Below are positions 20,367 to 31,740 of a DNA stretch of 64,000 nt, piece by piece. Position 1 is the first letter of the stretch, and each line of letters opens with the position of its first letter. Position numbers and translations under genes: made by a program. The notes beneath the pieces are model-generated. The model saw only the letters and a program-made list of their open reading frames with translations. It was not told the origin of the DNA and did not search any database. Origin of the DNA: Cyclaneusma minus. Its lineage: Eukaryota > Ascomycota > Leotiomycetes > Marthamycetales > Marthamycetaceae. The stretch spans positions 558,001 to 622,000 of the forward strand of contig JAKZHN010000008.1 of assembly GCA_037179335.1 (NCBI GenBank). The letters are read 5' to 3'.

Positions 20367-22583
20367 ATGGACACCTCAAAGATGGAAGGCCTCGACGATT
20401 TCGAAAAGCAGCTAGCCGCCGAGAAAGCAGAACGCGAAAACGCCGAAAAGCGCAGCAAGGACAAGGATCGCGACCGGAAACATCGTCACCACTCTTCGCG
20501 ACATCACAGGTCTCGCCATGAGTCTGATGAAGAAGATGGCCACCGACATAAGAGGTCGCGACACGCCAAGGATGACGATTCACGGGAACATAGACACAGG
20601 CATAGGGATGACGACAGAGAAAAACATAGGAGGCATAGGGACGATTCGCGGGAACACAAATCTAGGCATAGGGATGGCTCGAGGGAACGGAAACACAGAC
20701 ATAGGGATGAATCCAGAGAACACAGGCACAGGCACAGAGATCACCGCGATTCCAAAGTCTCAGATCCGAAAGGGGACCTCCCAATCCCCAATGACGAGTC
20801 GCCCGATCCCGAAACCCTTGACAAAGCACCCAAGGAAACGCTGAAGCGCGACGACTGGATGACTGCGCCCTCCGCCCTCGACATAGACTACACGCAACGC
20901 GGTTCCAAAAACCCATTAACTTCTGCACCGCCGCCTTCAAAACCAGACTACGACCTAAATGTCCACAAAAACGAACTCAACCACCATCTCCAAGACCTGC
21001 TCGACGGTAAAGACTTGCAAGAAGTAGCCGATAAGCCGGCTCAGCATGAGGTCGACTATACCTTTGGAGACGCGGGCTCGCAATGGCGAATGACGAAGTT
21101 GAAAGCTGTTTATACGCAAGCGGAGCAGAGTGGGAGGGATGTGGATGACGTGGCATTAGAACGATTTGGGAATTTACGCGATTTTGACGATGCGAGGGAG
21201 GAGCAGACGGAGCTGGAACGACGGGCTGTTTATGGGGAGGGTTACGTGGGGAAAGAGAAGCCTAGTGGGGAATTGTTTCAAGAGAGAAAGATGCAAATGG
21301 GCATCAGAAGGGATCACGAAGCTGCAGAGACAGCAGCAAGAGAAGCGGAGGAACTGCCTCAAGGACAACTGGTGCAAGACCCACAACCTTCGACATCTAC
21401 AGTAAAGCTAGACCAGTCCGCCCTGAACCGCCTCAAAGCCCAAATGATGAAAACAAAACTCAAAAAATCCCCCGACGCAGCACGCCTGGAAGACGAATAC
21501 AACAGCGCCCTCGCAACCTTCGCCAACCAAAAAGAACCCGACGTAATCGTCCTCGGCGCCATGGAAAGCCGCATGCTAGCCGGCACGCGTGGCGAAGTAA
21601 AAGCCATAACCAACAAACGCGGCCGTGAGCGCGGCCTCGTTGAAGAAAACGAAGACATGAGCATCGAAGACATGGTCCGCGAGGAACGCCGGACTAAGGG
21701 GCAAGCCGGGGGCGAAGGGCAAAGATTCGCAGAGCGCATCGCAAAAGATGCGAAATTCGACAACGACCTCGAATACATGGACGACAACGCGCAAAAACTC
21801 GCCAAGCGGGTTCAGAAATCCGAAATCAATCTCAAAAACACGGCAATCAGCGAATTCCAGAAAATGAACCGCATTCTCGATAATTGCCAACTGTGCCACC
21901 ACGAAGACCGCAACGAAGCCCCCGTGGCACCGCTTTTATCCCTCGGCACACGCGTCTACTTGACCTTACCTACAGAGCCCGAGCTAAGCGAAGGCGGTGC
22001 GGTAATAGTGCCCATTCAGCATCGCAAGAACTTGCTAGAATGCGACGACGACGAGTGGGAAGAAATGCGCAATTTCATGAAATGCCTCACACGCATGTAT
22101 CACGACCAGGGGCGCTCGATAATCTTCTACGAAAACGCCGCAACGCCGCATCGCCACTTACATGCTGCCATGGTCGCGGTCCCGCTCCCTTATGCGCTGG
22201 GAGACACGGCGTCGGCGTTTTTCAAAGAGGCGATGTTGAGCGCGGATGAGGAGTGGACGCAGCATAAGAAGATTATTGATACGGCGAGGATGGCGAGGGA
22301 GGGCGCTGGGAAACAGGCGTTTCGGAGGGCGGTGGCGAAGGAGATGCCATATTTTCATGTTTGGACGGAGTTGGATGGGGGCTTGGGACATATTGTGGAG
22401 GACTCGGGGAGATGGCCTAGAGGCGACCTGTTTGCTAGGGAAATCATTGGGGGGATGCTGGACTCGGAGCCGGATGTGATCAAGAGGCAAGGTCGTTGGC
22501 GGAGAGACGATGGGAGGATTGAGGGGTTCAGGAAGAGGTGGAGGAAGTTTGACTGGACGAGAGTGTTGACCGACGCAGCTTAG
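20367..22583 (+). CDS. CWF19: CWF19-like pre-mRNA splicing factor
   Basis: Spliceosome-associated protein of the CwfJ family, linked to the Prp19/NTC complex and late splicing or lariat turnover. Single exon, 738 residues. The ATG at 20367 is chosen because it follows accaaa and begins the conserved MDTSKMEGLDDFEKQL; upstream in-frame codons read through the promoter. Residues about 30-135 are a charged low-complexity region with repeated HRHRD and DSREHK units. The middle holds LTSAPPPSKPDYDLNVHKNEL. The C-terminal half contains the CwfJ domains: a Cys pair NCQLC at 507-510, the HIT-like PHRHLHAA triad with His595, His597 and His599, and the terminal WRKFDWTRVL. The gene appears complete. 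Confidence 0.93.
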   Translation: MDTSKMEGLDDFEKQLAAEKAERENAEKRSKDKDRDRKHRHHSSRHHRSRHESDEEDGHRHKRSRHAKDDDSREHRHRHRDDDREKHRRHRDDSREHKSRHRDGSRERKHRHRDESREHRHRHRDHRDSKVSDPKGDLPIPNDESPDPETLDKAPKETLKRDDWMTAPSALDIDYTQRGSKNPLTSAPPPSKPDYDLNVHKNELNHHLQDLLDGKDLQEVADKPAQHEVDYTFGDAGSQWRMTKLKAVYTQAEQSGRDVDDVALERFGNLRDFDDAREEQTELERRAVYGEGYVGKEKPSGELFQERKMQMGIRRDHEAAETAAREAEELPQGQLVQDPQPSTSTVKLDQSALNRLKAQMMKTKLKKSPDAARLEDEYNSALATFANQKEPDVIVLGAMESRMLAGTRGEVKAITNKRGRERGLVEENEDMSIEDMVREERRTKGQAGGEGQRFAERIAKDAKFDNDLEYMDDNAQKLAKRVQKSEINLKNTAISEFQKMNRILDNCQLCHHEDRNEAPVAPLLSLGTRVYLTLPTEPELSEGGAVIVPIQHRKNLLECDDDEWEEMRNFMKCLTRMYHDQGRSIIFYENAATPHRHLHAAMVAVPLPYALGDTASAFFKEAMLSADEEWTQHKKIIDTARMAREGAGKQAFRRAVAKEMPYFHVWTELDGGLGHIVEDSGRWPRGDLFAREIIGGMLDSEPDVIKRQGRWRRDDGRIEGFRKRWRKFDWTRVLTDAA

Positions 22584-22930
22584 GTAGCTGTAAGCTTGGT
22601 GGGCTTGCAGGGGGCGGCCTCAGCCTTGATGCGCGACATACTTGGGTAGATTGCCTCGGTCGGCTTGGGCGGTCCGTTGTGCCGTGGTTTGGCTCGTTGG
22701 ACTTGGCTGTGGCTTGATGAGGAATTGAAACGAGAGGAAGGAAGTTGAAAACTTTGCTGCGTTGCAGCAGCTGTTAGTGGATATGTGTTTTCACGTATCC
22801 AATTAATTATGCTGTACCTGCCCCAAACTCTCTCGCATCCGTGTCGTCCGTGACCTCGCGTGACCCGTTTCTAGAGTCGATAGTGCTCGTTGTTGAGGGA
22901 GGTATACATAATACAAGGCCAAGCTATTGC
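22580..22930 (-). CDS. Possible small two-exon gene convergent with CWF19
   Basis: On the minus strand an exon 22770-22580 encodes 63 codons ending PTEAIYPSMSRIKAEAAPC and a short Lys/Thr tail. It can be joined in phase 1 across a 47-bp intron (donor gtacag at 22817, acceptor ctaacag at 22771) to an upstream open stretch encoding STTSTIDSRNGSREVTDDTD. No start codon is clear; an acceptor-like caatag near 22925 suggests a further upstream exon. The stop overlaps the CWF19 stop codon on the other strand. I recognise no family. Support is only splice consensus and plausible composition. Confidence 0.25.
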
Positions 22931-25745
22931 AGCATCTTTGCTGCAAGGTACGCCCTCTTATATTTCGGTCCGAGAGGAAGGAAGACAGCCGAGAGTAGAA
23001 CTTCTCCATACAGCTTACCACTAGGTTGCCAATTTGCCTTTCAAAATTGCGTGCATAGTCAACCCCTGGAGAAGCTCTGCAGCTGCAAGTCAGTGCCAAG
23101 ACCGTGGGATGGCGAATGTTGGCTTGCGGCTATTTGTGGGCCCATGGAATGGTGTGACGCAATTTAGACTTAACAGGGTATACGGGATGCTTTGATTGCC
23201 GTTGGAGAAACGCTGGTGACCAACGATCTATTTGGAAGTTGCAGAGACTAGAGCATAGCATGTGGGTAAAGATTTTGAAGGTTGGTAATGGATTTCTTTA
23301 GAGTATCTTGACCCATCTAACCTGCCAGGTCTTGAGACGCAGCGGTCACCTCGACTCAGAAGTCAAAAGTAAAATATTACAGATATCGATTCGACAATTC
23401 GCCTCGTGAAGAAAGAAAGAAAGCCAAATGAAGTTGCTTACCTGCATACCAAAAACTTCCGGATACGAGCCCAGCACATCACTCTATAGCTTCGCTGGTA
23501 AAGTTCGCACGTTCGCCTCAAGCCACTCGGTCTCGTGCTCCGTGGTACAAATGCAGCGTTCCCCCAAACGATCCGCTTCCAATACCTCGGCCAGCCTCAA
23601 TTCGGTAGGCAATATTGAGAACGAGGTCTGTGGGTATGTTGGTGGAGTTGCACAAGTCTAGCCTTCCTGGAGTATTGCGGCAGGTTTGCCGGAAGCCGGG
23701 CAGCCATAGCTGTACACACTGGTGTTCTCAAGCCACGTTTAAGGAAGAGGCTTTTGCAGACCTCGTGTGTTCTAGGGGGGAAATTTGAAGACATGGTAGA
23801 AAAGACTTGGCTGCATGTGTCGCAATAACATAACGCTTCCGACACTGGTCAAGGGCTGCATGCTTACGGCAAAGGACTGAAGGATCCGTCTTGGCTTCAG
23901 AACTGTAAGTTGCAAGTACTGGTTCGATGGCCATGCTCTAAGAAGCAGACAGACAGGTCAAGAAACAGATATAAAAAGAAATGTAGGAAAGACATGGGCG
24001 TAGCCCACTCCAGTACACCTAAACGAAGCACTCACTCTCTCCAATGTGCAACATATTCTGGCGTCATCAGTCTCGTGCTTTCTCCTAAGGCTGTCTTCAC
24101 CTTCCAAAAGCGAGCAGCCAAACCCTAGGATGCTATTCCTGGACCTGAATATGCGGCATGAGATTGCTCCGATCTGCAGAGCACTCGCTGCGATGCCAAT
24201 TGGCTGTGAGCCCGAGGGTGTGTGGACGAGAGGACTCCGAAACAAGAGTAGTAAGCACCTGCCAGGAGCGGGTGAGCCGTGTCTCGTTGGATCATTGATC
24301 CAAGTTTCAATATATTTTGATGACGCTTGGCATGCGTTCGAAGAGTCATCGAAGGCTGGCGAATGCTTCCATCGCTTATGCATGTTATGCATGTTTTGTT
24401 GGTCGCTATGTCGAAGTCTCGAGGGTCGGTTCCATGGATCATACATGTATTATCCCACTCGAACCCATGCCGGTGTGCAACATAAGCTATTTTGGAGCTT
24501 TGAAGCACTGTGTAAGAAATAAGTCTTTCGACTCTCGACGTGCTTGCTTGCTGTCTGTGCATGCGTGTCTTTCATACGTGTTGTATAGCTCGATTAAGAA
24601 GCCGTTGAGATTGTCAACAAGGGATGCTTAGTCGAAAAGCTGCACCTTGTGCCTGCTTTGATGACGGCGTATTTTGCAAAAACACAAAACATCCCGAGGG
24701 AGTTTAGACCTTGATGGTCCGTATAGGTCGGGTACTTGCCATAGGCTTGTTGGTTGCTGTGTCTGACGTGTTAATAATGCACCTGGGGTGGAGAGGACAA
24801 CCAACACACGACAGGGGAGAGGAGAACGCAGGAACGGGGAGGAGAGGGGATGGCTATCCGCCGACACCACTGCTCGAGTAAGTAGAGGCCGGTCCGGACG
24901 TCACTTGCTGCTGCTCCGGACGCCAATTTTCTCGTCAATTGGAGCGTGTCGGTGGATTGGAGTCACATCCAAGTCGGAAGCAATGCTACTCGTCTGGCCC
25001 GGTCCGGTCAATGACTGCCCCTGGTAGATTGATCGAAGGCCGAAGGGTCCGGATTGTAGCATCCTTCCGGCATCGAGGTTGAAAGCGGGGTCGGCTGTGA
25101 GTTTGCCGCAAGCTCCTTGTCTCTCCACGAGCATGATTGATCAGAGGTGGTCGTAGAAAGGGCCTCTGGAGTGCAGGAGCACGGCCCTCCCTCTGAGCAG
25201 ACGCTAACGATGGGCGCCTGAGAAGCAAGGCGCCCAGTCTCGAGTTTGGAGTGTGCCCAAGTCCTCGAGGCTGGTTGTTGTTGATAAAATGCAGCGACCC
25301 TGATTGCTCCCCCCCGACGCGCCACTATCCATCTCCCGGCATCCGAGTCTGGCCTCAACAGTCTCCAGGCTTGGTCGAGACGTCGTCGCGGGGCTGCACA
25401 GTCTCAGTGGTGATCTCGGCGGTCGCGCGGGATTCGATCGCTGCTTTAACGCCACCGCCAGCGTTGAACACGCCAGTCTCTCAATTGCGCCGCCAGCCAG
25501 CTCTCCCTCGAACGAATTATCCGCGAAAGCTGGAAGAAGCCGAGCGCGGGCATCGCGAAGGACAAGGTGCGAATACCCTCACACACGCCGCCGCTTGCCC
25601 CATAGAACGCACTCTCTGATTTCCGCCCCGAGTCTCGTTGGCCTGCAAAGTTGCGCCGACAAATCCTTCTCGGTGTGCGCCGGCGCGCCTCTCCCCCATC
25701 GACATCTCTAATCCATTCTCCCTGACTTGCAGACCGTCTCTCCCA
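22931..25745. other. Long intergenic region upstream of the moc3-type regulator
   Basis: Nearly 3 kb with only short, overlapping open frames on both strands and no recognisable domain. The final 500 bp are GC-rich and may be a long 5' leader of the regulator gene, as is common for fungal transcription factors. I see no repeat. Confidence 0.4.
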
Positions 25746-28144
25746 ATGTCGGCACCGTCCCAGACATCGTCAAGCAGCACCAGCACTGCTTCAGCGAGCA
25801 CCTCTCACCTGTCCGCCGTCCAGCAGAACGGATCTGCGCCGCCATCGCCAGCCATGTCGCAGTCGCAGCAACCGCAAAACGTGCGTTCTGATCCAGCCCA
25901 TCCGACCTGGCCCTCCTCCGCATCGCCGATTCTAACGAACACGCAGTACCAATACCCAATTCCTAATGCCCAGCAGCAAGGCGATCCGTATCGCGCCGGC
26001 ACCGCGGGCATGAATGGTTCGTCGGCTATACCAGGTATGTGTTTTCCGCGATCCTGCTCGAAAGCCGACTCACCAACAGCGTAGGCGGTCCTTACTACCA
26101 AGCCCAGGGCGCGGTGATGGGCCAACCCTATCCAAGTGTAACTTCCGATGTCAACGGCGCCAACGCGCGGTTCGCTCTGCCTCCGGTGGACAATCGCGTC
26201 ATGAGCGGTGGTCGACACAAGAAGGTAGGTGGTCGGCGGGAATGCATCGTGGAAGTGGCGGTGGACTGACGCGGCCTCGCGGCTCTAGGAGATCAAGCGA
26301 CGCACGAAGACGGGTTGCATGACGTGTCGAAAGCGGCGCATCAAGGTACGTGGATTCATGATTTCTGCTTCATGGTGTTTCGCGGCTTTGGTTGGGTTTG
26401 CACGTTCGGGTGTTCTGGCGAGGGGCCTTGACTTTTTACGCGACCTGAAGCGAGAGACTACTCATCGCCCAAGGTCACCACCACTCGCTTGCGCTGCTGC
26501 CCTCGAATCATCGCTTAAGTTAATCGAGCAGTCGCCTCGAACCCAAGCTAATTGCAGCTCGACAGTGCGACGAACTACACCCGACGTGCGGCAACTGCCG
26601 GAAGTCCAAACGCGAGTGCGCCGGCTACGATCCCGTGTACGGCAAACCAAACCATTCGGGCACCGCCAACATCCAGCCGGCACCTGCTGGATCGCCGCAG
26701 ACGCCCAACCCAAGCCCCTACGGCCAAGCCCCATTGATGGCTGGTGGCTACGGCCCGTCGGCCGCCTACGATTCTGCTGCCGTGTCTGCTGCCGCAAGTT
26801 CGCCCGGTTCTTCAAACGCCGCCTTCGAATACTCTGCCATCGACCCTGCGCTCGAGGCTGCCGCAGCTCCCGCCGGCCAGTCCTCCACCACCACAAACGC
26901 CAATATGCCTCGACAGCCGCAGACTCCGCAGCCACAGGCTCAAGCAGGTATGACATGATTCCCTTTATTATTCCATTGTTGCCGGCGCAGTTCTGCTTTC
27001 AGCTGTGCCGCTTTCGGGCACGCCGTTTTCGGACGGGCCGCTTTTGGCCGCGCTGGTAATGCACCCACTCGATTCTTTATGTACCTCGCATTTGTTGCTT
27101 CTACCTTTTCAATCTTTATTATTAAACGAAGCTTTGCTTAACAACTTCACTCCAGGATCCACCCCCTACAAAGTACCAGTCAGAATGGCGCGCATCCAGT
27201 GCACCATGGAGGAGATGTTCGATTGGGGAGGGCACACACCCCACATTGACGTTGCAGAGGCCTCGCAGGGACTGGACAATGCCAGGCTCGACGAGATCAA
27301 ACACCTCTTTCTCACCATCTATTCCCCTGGACTGGAAGCCTTCTTTGAATCGAAATGGTGGTCCCAGCAGGGCCTCGACCTTCTCCTTCGAGATGCCACC
27401 ATGCTGCAGAAAATCTCCTACCTCGCTACGAAATTCAACAAGGTACCGAGTGGAATGGCCGAGGAGGAGTTGTTACAGACTCAGAACATTGAAAGTCGTT
27501 GTGCTTGGGATCTCGCATGTATGCCGAACCAGCACGCGGGCCAAGATGCCACCAACTTGGAAAATCCCCCAATCGGCCAAGCCCGCGAAACGGCGGCTCG
27601 GGTTGCCGTGTTCGAGGCCCTAATCACTGGAGGTCACCTGAAACAGAACCCTCTTACACCAGCGCCTTCGTTTGGAGAACATCACAGGCTGAGGGAACTT
27701 GATTTTTGGCACCAAGTCGGTGAATATGTGACCATAACAGATGCGAACGGAGAGGACTCGATGAATGAACGTATCGACGCCAATATCGCCAGAATGAGGT
27801 TCCTTCTTGATGGCCGCGAAAACCGCGATGTCATCTACTCCATCGTCGTCTGCCGCGGCTTCGGGGTAAGGAACTACGACTGGACCGCTCCACCGCCTGC
27901 ACACTTTGACGAGAAGGACCCCAGACACAGAGTCGCTGTGGCGAAGCGTTTTATTTACTCGGAAGCTCAAGGAAACGGCACCACTAACGTCTGCCGACGC
28001 TTCTGCGAATTGGTCATCAGGTATTGGACGAAGGCAGTCTACATAGATGCGGCCGAGATCCCTCACCAGGATAGAAGAAACGAGGCCGCTGGCCAGATCC
28101 CAACCACCCAGGCCGCTGGCCAGGGCATGAACTACCAACAATAA
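25746..28144 (+). CDS. Zn(II)2Cys6 transcription factor, moc3-like
   Basis: Nuclear DNA-binding regulator. Five exons, 25746-26034, 26085-26224, 26289-26345, 26566-26947 and 27156-28144, give 618 residues. The binuclear zinc cluster is complete only after splicing: CMTCRKRRIK ends the 19-codon third exon, and CDELHPTCGNCRKSKREC opens the fourth, giving C-x2-C-x6-C-x6-C-x2-C-x6-C. The preceding KRRTKTG and following AGYDPVYG match moc3-type regulators of filamentous fungi and fission yeast. The N terminus is Ser/Gln-rich, the segment after the finger is Ala/Pro/Gln-rich, and the C-terminal 330 residues are an alpha-helical region (GLEAFFESKWW, LLRDATMLQKISYLATKF). Two introns, 220 and 208 bp, are unusually long here. 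Target genes cannot be inferred. Confidence 0.85.
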
Positions 28145-29016
28145 CTTCGCCCTCAATGATGAATGCCTTTCATAGCGTCTTCAGCGTTCACGGCGTTTCG
28201 GGTCTGCTCGGTTGCTCGCTTGGTCCAATCGCCCAAGATCTCCTTTGTTGCTGGGGGTGATTGCATCGGGAACAACAAAAAGTTCTCATCGGTGTTTTTC
28301 TGCAAGCGGACTGGGAGGCTCTTTCCCGCTTTGGGCGCTGTACTTGTACTCGGTTTTCTTCCGACCATCTCTTTTCCCCCTGCCTACCGTTCTACTGGTT
28401 CTCAGCGTTGCTGGAGGCTGGAAGAGATGGACAAGGCGGCCGCGGAGAAATGTAAGAGGCAAGGAAAAGAATGCTCTGCGTTTGCTCCTCGTCTTATGGA
28501 TCATTCGGTGCACACGGCATTCGTACTCTCCTTGGCTGGGCTATCCGTCTGAGAACAGCATGGACATGAATTGGTCTGATGGAAATAGGAAGACGCAATC
28601 GGCTTCCTGAGACCTTCGGGTTGCGACAGCCTCTGATCGCGATGGCTTTCTTGTGACCCTCAGGTCGTAGAAATCTCATGATCACAGATGGCATCATATC
28701 TCGATATGAGGTCGCAGCATGTAGCCTAGTTCTCCATCAACACAAAGACCAATCACAAGAGAAATTGCTCATATTCTCACTCTGTGCATCTGCTCGTGAA
28801 ATTCTATTCTATCCCCCCATCCTTGTAAAGTCGTAGCAAATCTATAGCTTGCAACTACACCAAAGTGTAATTGCATTAATTTAGCTGCGCAAACTGGCAT
28901 ACACCCCTTGCGCTTTGCTTTTTCCACGGTAATAACCGCCTCGCATTCCCCTCTACCACCCTTTACCCCTATTCCCCCACCACCACGACCACCATCGACC
29001 CACTCCATCGCCAATT
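28145..29016. other. Convergent intergenic region
   Basis: Between the 3' ends of the regulator and the dehydrogenase. No supported gene; open frames lack domains. Confidence 0.4.
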
Positions 29017-30454
29017 TCAAAACTTCAACCCCTTCTGCTCCGGCACCACACTCTCCAACCTCCCCTCCGTGACCGCACTCCTCACATTCCCAATACACCA
29101 CTCCTCCATCCCCCTCTGCGTCTCCACCGTCCACGTCCCCATATGCGGCAGCAACAGCACATTTGGATTCTTCACCAACCCTTCATGCACTTCTGGTTCT
29201 TTCTCATACACATCCAATCCCGCACTTCCCACTTTCCCTGACTCGAGTGCTTCGACTAGCGCTGCTTCGTCCATCACTGCGCCGCGTGCTGTGTTGATGA
29301 CAACAACGCCGTCCTTCATCTTCGCAAATTCCGCGCGCGAAATTATATGGTGTGTGTTTTCATTCAACGGCAAATTCAAGCTCAACACATCACTCTTCGC
29401 AAGTAATTCATCGAAACTCACATACTCCGCTCCTCCCTCCAATTCCCTATCCAGTTTGTTTCTGTTATGGTAGATGCACTTCATACCAAAAACCGCAGCT
29501 TTCTTGGCCAGGTTACGGCCGATGCCGCCCATGCCTAGGATTCCTAGGATTTTTCCTTGGGGGTCGTGGCCGAGGGAGGGTGGGGGAGAGCCTTTCCAGT
29601 TTCCGGAGCGGAGGGCGAGGAGGGAGGTGGCGAAGTTGCGGAGGGCGCCGAGGAGGAGGAAGATGGTGGTGTCGGCGGTGGCGTCGTCGACGGCGGTGGG
29701 GACGTTGGAGACGAGGATGTGGTGGGAGGTGCAGGCGGAGATGTCGATTTGGTCGTATCCGGCGCCTGTGAGTGGATGTTAGGGTGAGTGGGAGGAGGGG
29801 TGATTTTGGAATAGGAGAGGTAAGGGAGTGAGAGGACTGAGGAGATCAGAGGATCTCATGGTCTTCCGAATTGGGTTCTCACACCCATAGATCTCGTACC
29901 AGAGAATACTTCAAGGAGCCAGAGAACTCCATGATCCCTCAATCAGGGGTGGCTCGCCGAGTCAAACTATCCATCTCCACTCCCCTAGACCTCCATCAAA
30001 GAAGAAAAAGCGGTCCACTCACCATTATGCGCAAGAAACTTCCAGCTCTTCGGCAGCGCAGAAACCAATTCCTCATCGAAACGTCCCGTGATCTTGATAC
30101 TCTCAAAAGTGCGGAATGCGGCAACGACACCATCTAGCGCTCCGCTCTTGCATTCCTGGATGAATTCATCACGATTCGTGGCTTTAGGCTTTACGAGCTC
30201 CGCGATGTCGCTGAGGGCATCCCATTTTTCTTGGGCACTTGGACGATGTTAGCTTTTGCTTGGAACAGCTCAAAATGGTGAGAACATCTTCCAATTCGTG
30301 AAGGCCCGGAGAAATTTTAAGGGGAATGATACGGGAAGGATGATAAGAGGTATGGAAGACGACATAGAAGGCAAGTGTTGAAGTTTTGTCAGGTATTGTG
30401 ATCAAGGACTTACTGATCGATCTTCCCCAGCAGCAGAACCTTAGGCTTCGACAT
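29017..30454 (-). CDS. D-isomer-specific 2-hydroxyacid dehydrogenase
   Basis: NAD(P)-dependent oxidoreductase that interconverts 2-keto acids and D-2-hydroxy acids; glyoxylate/hydroxypyruvate or D-mandelate-type substrates are likely. Three exons on the minus strand, 30454-30414, 30237-30023 and 29765-29017, splice in phases 2 and 1 to 334 residues, the normal family length. The cofactor loop GMGGIGRNLA is in the third exon, followed by the catalytic set: Arg in NTARG, Glu in YEKEP and His in PHMGTWT. The N terminus MSKPKVLLLGKID is the usual first beta strand. The first intron is 176 bp, the second 257 bp; the latter is long but has gtgagt and cacag ends and keeps the frame. The substrate is not determinable from sequence. 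Confidence 0.9.
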
Positions 30455-31740
30455 CTTGGGTTTCGAAATCACTGTCATCCTTTCAGTTCCGGTTCCAGAC
30501 CTTCTCCTCAATTTTCTACACCCATTGTTTCGGAAGCCATACCAGTCACTTATAAGTCAGCTTATTTCACTTCTTTCTCGTCACTTCTTTTTCTTTCTCT
30601 ATTCCCCGGTAGGACACTTGCTTCTTGCGACTGCAATGGCAACCTGCGTGCATAGAACGGTATGCTGCTGCAGACGAGACGTTGACACTTGTGACCTTGG
30701 CAACCTTGGGTCGCACCCGGAAGCTTTCCACACGCTTACGCTGCGGATAGACGCTGCCGATGCAGGAATTTGGCAGGATAGCAGATAAGAGACCAGATCT
30801 CCTATGGACGGGGAGAGCAATGAACGGGGCCGCTGCAAGCCTGCAGTCGAGGACTCGAGGATATCGAATCGAATGAAACTGTGGGTGGGAATTGGTGATC
30901 AGGTGGTTGACGCGGCGGGAAGGAGCAGCTGTGGGAAACGGACGGAGTAACTTGGGTACTTGATGCAGAGACGGAGTGATTATATGTACGGACGGATCGG
31001 CAATGGTTATATACTCCTCGGGGCGAGAGCAACAGCGGGGCGGATAAGCAAGTGTGTGCTGTTGGTTTCGTGATACTTGGTGGAGCGTCGAGATAGAGGA
31101 AAACATGCCTCTATTTGGAAGGGTGCTACGTGTACTGAGGGTCATTTTTTGACCACAAAATCTCTATCGTATTGTTTTTTAGCTGATTGTCATCATTCTG
31201 ATTCATCATAAGCGGCTTAATAATTTGTTTCGAGATTTTTGTCCTGTATTGATCTCGTCGTCTATAACAACTTCAATGAGCATCGTGAGTTGCGATATCG
31301 GCTTCTACCCCGCGCTTTGGCGGGGCATTCTTTATCGGCCATCGTGCCGCTGAGTGACCAAGACTGTTGTCAAGCAACGACACATATGAGGACTCAGCAT
31401 TATTTCGTCCTTTTTAGGAGAAGTTTTGCCCTTCAAAGTTGACTCATAGGTACGCCGGCCGGCATGGACTCGTTCCCACGACTGTTCGAATTGCACGTTG
31501 TTTGAGTAAGACTAAGGTATCATCTACTTCGTGAAGGAAGACCCCCAAGCCTTGAATAAAGCAACTCCGAATCTGACCCTGGAAGCCATGTCGATTCCTA
31601 CCAGGCAACCAAACAAAAGATCCGGAAATTCCAAGATCTCCTTCGTACAGACTGATCAGAAATCCCCAGAAACTCCAGTCTCCCGCAATGTGTGTATGCT
31701 CCCCCTCTCCTACTCCAAAAATGCAAATATATCGTCATCA
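30455..31740. other. Intergenic region between dehydrogenase and transporter
   Basis: Holds the dehydrogenase promoter and the transporter 3' flank. A 192-codon open frame on the minus strand (30567-31145) lacks domains and is probably not a gene. Confidence 0.4.

Noticed and set aside
23958..24522. Overlapping open frames of 145-162 codons on both strands
   Set aside because: Mutually exclusive, no domains, no splice partners; not called.
30567..31145. Minus-strand open frame of 192 codons
   Set aside because: No domain, atypical composition, lies in the promoter side of the dehydrogenase; probably chance.
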